Assembly: GCA_024653795.1 (NCBI GenBank)
Contig: JANLHY010000748.1
Span: 1 to 6,949, forward strand
Origin: Candidatus Brocadiaceae bacterium
GTDB taxonomy: Bacteria > Planctomycetota > Brocadiia > Brocadiales > Brocadiaceae
Length of the DNA: 6,949 nucleotides
Direction: 5' to 3'
In this document: positions 4,481 to 6,949 of the stretch, in pieces
How positions within the stretch are numbered: the first letter of the stretch is position 1
Layout: each line of letters begins with the position of its first letter
The notes under the pieces: generated by a model
Databases searched by the model: none
Told to the model about the DNA's origin: nothing
What the model saw: only the letters and a program-made list of their open reading frames with translations
Program-made: the position numbers and the translations under genes

Positions 4481-6814
4481 TTGGGAAAATATATTAAAAT
4501 CCTTCTTAAGTATCGAATAACAGTTCTTATCTGCCTGGTTTTTGCAACGGTATTTTTTGGTTTTTATGCCGGAAAAATGAAGACAGATAATTCTATAGAA
4601 ATCTGGCTTTCAAAGAACGACAGGGATTTTGAATACTATAAGGGTTTTTTAAAAAAGTTTGGCGATGAGGAGTTTTTGGTTATAGCCTTGAGCGCAGTTG
4701 ATATATTCACGAAAGACCGCATTCAGGAAATTAATGCGATAGCTGAAAGGTTAAAAAAATTAGACGGGGTCGTGAGTGTGACTTCACTGGCAGATGTGTT
4801 TAAAGATACAATCAAATCTCCCCTTTTTCAGGAAAAACTTAAAGGGCAAAAAAATCGTTCTGTTTTAAATGTCTTCAAAAATGCCGTGATCACAGACCCG
4901 CTCTATCAAAATACCCTTATTTCAAGGAACGGCAAGACCACGGCTGTTATAGCAGTAGTAAAAAGTATGAAGCCGGAATCAAGAAAACAATTGGTATCAG
5001 AGATTAGAATACTCCTGAAGGATATGGCTGAAAAATCGGCAGATAAAAAACATACATACCATCTTGCAGGACCTACCGTTGTAAATGCAGAACTTGATCG
5101 GATGTCGAAGCAAGACATGACAAGGCTGACTCCCTTTATGTTTGTTCTTTCCCTTGTAGTTTTAGGATGCCTGTTCAGAAGGATTTCAGGTGTATTGATT
5201 CCTATGGCGATGGTTTCTCTTTGCCTGGTCTGGATAACGGGCTGCTTTGTGCTCTGTGGTCAGACAATGAATATGATTTCAAACATGCTCCACCCATTAA
5301 CGTTTATCATAGCGCTCTCGGCTTCAATCCATCTCATAAACCACTATTACCATGAAAGCATGGTGGCGACGAGTGTCGAAAACGCCATTTACAATACCCT
5401 GCAGCACGTGGGTATCCCAATTCTTATGACGACCATTACCACAATAGTGGGATTTATTTCGTTGGCGACAAGCAGTATCCCGCCTGTTTTAATCACGGGT
5501 TTGTTCATGAGCGGTTGCGCTGCACTTACCTTTTTCATGAGTATGATATGTTTGCCAGTTTTACTTTCCTTTATACCAATCAAAGGGCGCACCTGTGTTT
5601 CAACATGTCCTCGTGAAAACGGGGATGGAAAAAATACTCATTATGCTGAAAAAGATATAAAAGGGGAACAGGCGTTTAATACCTTTTTTTCGTTATTAGG
5701 CCGTTTTGCCGTTCGATACAAAGGGATAACCCTTTCATGCGCTCTCGCTGCAGGACTGTTCTTCCTCTGGGGGATATCAAAACTCAAGGTAGAATCTGAT
5801 ATTATGGCCTCTTTTCCAAAGAATAGCCAGATTGCGAAAGATAATAACTACATTGAAAACCGCCTCATGGGTTTATTGCCGGTTGAGATTGTTGCTGAGG
5901 CAGCAAACGACGCCAGTATTCTCCAACCAGGCATATTAAATAATATTGTGACTTTACAACGGCATCTCAAGAGCTTTCCGGAAATAACGAACTCTATTTC
6001 GGTAGCAGATTATATTCAGAAAACTCATCAGGTTGTAAAAGGCAGCAAGCAATACCCTTATTCTATTCCAGCGACCGGAAAAGAAGCCGCAGACTATGTA
6101 AAATTAGCCTCTGTATACGGAAACAAGCACATTAATAGTCTGTATTCAAAAGAGTTGACAGATGCGCGGATATCAGTACGCATGAAACAGGTAGGCTCAG
6201 GCAGGTATCAGGAAATTATCAATTCAATAAAAGAGTATATACGCAGTCACCTGGATACAACCATTTTATCATGGCATATTACGGGAATTGTTCCTCTCCT
6301 TATTAATGTGCAGGACAACATCCTTTGGAGCGAAATACAGTCCTTTTCTCTCGCCTTTTTATTGACATTTATTTCGACAGCGGTTGCGCTGAAATCGGTC
6401 AAAATCGGACTTATCAGCATAATTCCCAATCTATTGCCGATCACTATTACACTCGGTTTCATGGGTTTAACAGGAATGAAGCTTGATGCCGCTACGATCA
6501 TGATCGCAAGTATTGCGCTGGGGATTTCGGTCGACAACACGATACACATATTTTATCGTTTTAAAAAAGAGATTTCCATCGATGGCGATTATTCAAAGGC
6601 GGTGTGCCATACACTGCAAGGGGTAGGAAGGACAGCTTTGTTTACTTCCATCTCGGCAGCTTTTGGGTTTATGGTCTTTTCCTTTTCAGGTTTTAAGCCG
6701 ATACAATACTTTGGCGTATTGACGAGTATTGCCATATTAAATGCCATTATCGCGGATTTACTTATATCCCCGAGTTGCCTGATGTTGTTTAAACCGAGGT
6801 TCCGGGGCAATTAA
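4481..6814 (+). CDS. MMPL / RND-superfamily transporter (HpnN-like lipid exporter candidate)
   Basis: The 777-residue product has the two-fold RND layout. TM1 is at about 12-30, a periplasmic domain at 35-215, TM2-6 in 217-366, a cytoplasmic linker at 367-410, TM7 at about 413-433, a second periplasmic domain at 436-615 and TM8-12 in 620-772. The TM10 motif ALGISVDNTIHIFYRF (679-694) is diagnostic and carries D685, the expected proton-relay acid. The matching TM4 position is S280 (IIALSASIHLINHYY), so the relay acid is present only in the C-terminal half. The length is close to that of MMPL proteins such as the hopanoid exporter HpnN; the substrate is unknown. The start is TTG 4481: an in-frame stop at 4475 excludes longer forms, and the next Met lies after TM1. 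The ribosome binding site is weak (GGA at 4468-4470). Residues 376-382 (CPRENGD) derive from a genomic micro-repeat. Confidence 0.88.
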   Translation: MGKYIKILLKYRITVLICLVFATVFFGFYAGKMKTDNSIEIWLSKNDRDFEYYKGFLKKFGDEEFLVIALSAVDIFTKDRIQEINAIAERLKKLDGVVSVTSLADVFKDTIKSPLFQEKLKGQKNRSVLNVFKNAVITDPLYQNTLISRNGKTTAVIAVVKSMKPESRKQLVSEIRILLKDMAEKSADKKHTYHLAGPTVVNAELDRMSKQDMTRLTPFMFVLSLVVLGCLFRRISGVLIPMAMVSLCLVWITGCFVLCGQTMNMISNMLHPLTFIIALSASIHLINHYYHESMVATSVENAIYNTLQHVGIPILMTTITTIVGFISLATSSIPPVLITGLFMSGCAALTFFMSMICLPVLLSFIPIKGRTCVSTCPRENGDGKNTHYAEKDIKGEQAFNTFFSLLGRFAVRYKGITLSCALAAGLFFLWGISKLKVESDIMASFPKNSQIAKDNNYIENRLMGLLPVEIVAEAANDASILQPGILNNIVTLQRHLKSFPEITNSISVADYIQKTHQVVKGSKQYPYSIPATGKEAADYVKLASVYGNKHINSLYSKELTDARISVRMKQVGSGRYQEIINSIKEYIRSHLDTTILSWHITGIVPLLINVQDNILWSEIQSFSLAFLLTFISTAVALKSVKIGLISIIPNLLPITITLGFMGLTGMKLDAATIMIASIALGISVDNTIHIFYRFKKEISIDGDYSKAVCHTLQGVGRTALFTSISAAFGFMVFSFSGFKPIQYFGVLTSIAILNAIIADLLISPSCLMLFKPRFRGN
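5606..5624 (-). repeat. Micro-repeat copy 3 inside the transporter coding sequence
   Basis: Nineteen bases are the exact reverse complement of the intergenic micro-repeat at 2526-2546 and within 3577-3604. The frame stays open through it and reads CPRENGD in the cytoplasmic linker between the two halves. The hairpin extends over 5608-5625 (TCCTCGT/ACGGGGA, one mismatch). Confidence 0.8.
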
Positions 6815-6945
6815 AATATTTTGAAATTTTTAGCAAAATAATGTAGCGCCGATCCCTTCCCCGATCGTAGTCGAGGACAGGTGTGGTCGGCATGAGCCTG
6901 CCCCGTACTTGATACGGGGGCGGGGGATAAACCACCCGCGCTACG
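6813..6945 (+). repeat. GTAGCGC-bounded dispersed repeat, copy 2
   Basis: Begins at the transporter stop codon and repeats 2509-2639: exact 51 nt at 6843-6893 and exact 25 nt at 6921-6945. Ends GTAGCGC (6843-6849) and GCGCTAC (6938-6944) are complementary. It could act as a 3' hairpin for the transporter mRNA, but no T run marks a standard terminator. Confidence 0.8.
6894..6920. repeat. Nested CCCCGTA/TACGGGG hairpin insert
   Basis: A perfect 7-bp stem (6901-6907 with 6913-6919, loop CTTGA) lies in a 27-nt stretch that replaces just 4 nt (TTGG, 2611-2614) of the other copy. Confidence 0.65.
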
Positions 6946-6949
6946 GATT

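Overview
The window holds four protein-coding genes, all on the + strand, set in an unusually dense landscape of short mobile-looking repeats. The organism looks like a Gram-negative (two-membrane) bacterium of moderately low GC. A type II secretion/type IV pilus-like inner-membrane gene and an RND-type transporter gene argue for two membranes. The repeat-packed intergenic DNA would suit a repeat-rich environmental genome such as an anammox planctomycete (Brocadiales). That placement is an impression from repeat style and gene types, not something the sequence proves.

Layout. Positions 1-94 hold nothing recognisable. Positions 95-320 are copy 1 of a composite palindromic element, which ends 18 bp before a GspF/PilC-family gene (338-1555). 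The stop codon of that gene overlaps the start of an ExeA/GspA-type AAA+ ATPase gene (1555-2370). The two are translationally coupled and probably serve a secretion or pilus assembly machine whose other parts lie outside the window. Positions 2371-3794 (1.4 kb) carry no intact gene. They hold several hairpin families, a 5'-truncated IS200-like (Y1) transposase remnant on the minus strand (3086-3253), a partial third copy of the composite element (3253-3307), and a full inverted copy (3498-3805).

That inverted copy again ends just upstream of a gene, here a small SCP2-type lipid-binding protein (3840-4205). A 231-bp nested inverted-repeat element (4211-4441), flanked by an 8-bp direct duplication, sits exactly at the stop codon of this gene. 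It separates the gene from a 777-residue MMPL/RND-superfamily transporter (4481-6814). Without the insertion the two genes would be about 35 bp apart, so they were probably one operon for handling a hydrophobic lipid. Another repeat begins at the transporter stop codon and runs to about 6944. It matches a repeat after the ATPase gene (2509-2639).

The most interesting signal is the repeat architecture. Scaffold repeats are present in two or three copies and differ by small nested inserts of about 20-30 bp, each with its own hairpin. One such micro-repeat occurs three times: twice in intergenic repeats and once inside the transporter reading frame, where it encodes part of a cytoplasmic linker. 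Several hairpin families are bounded by GTAG and CTAC-like ends, and a Y1-transposase remnant lies among them. This suggests, without proving it, a REP-like mobilisation history.
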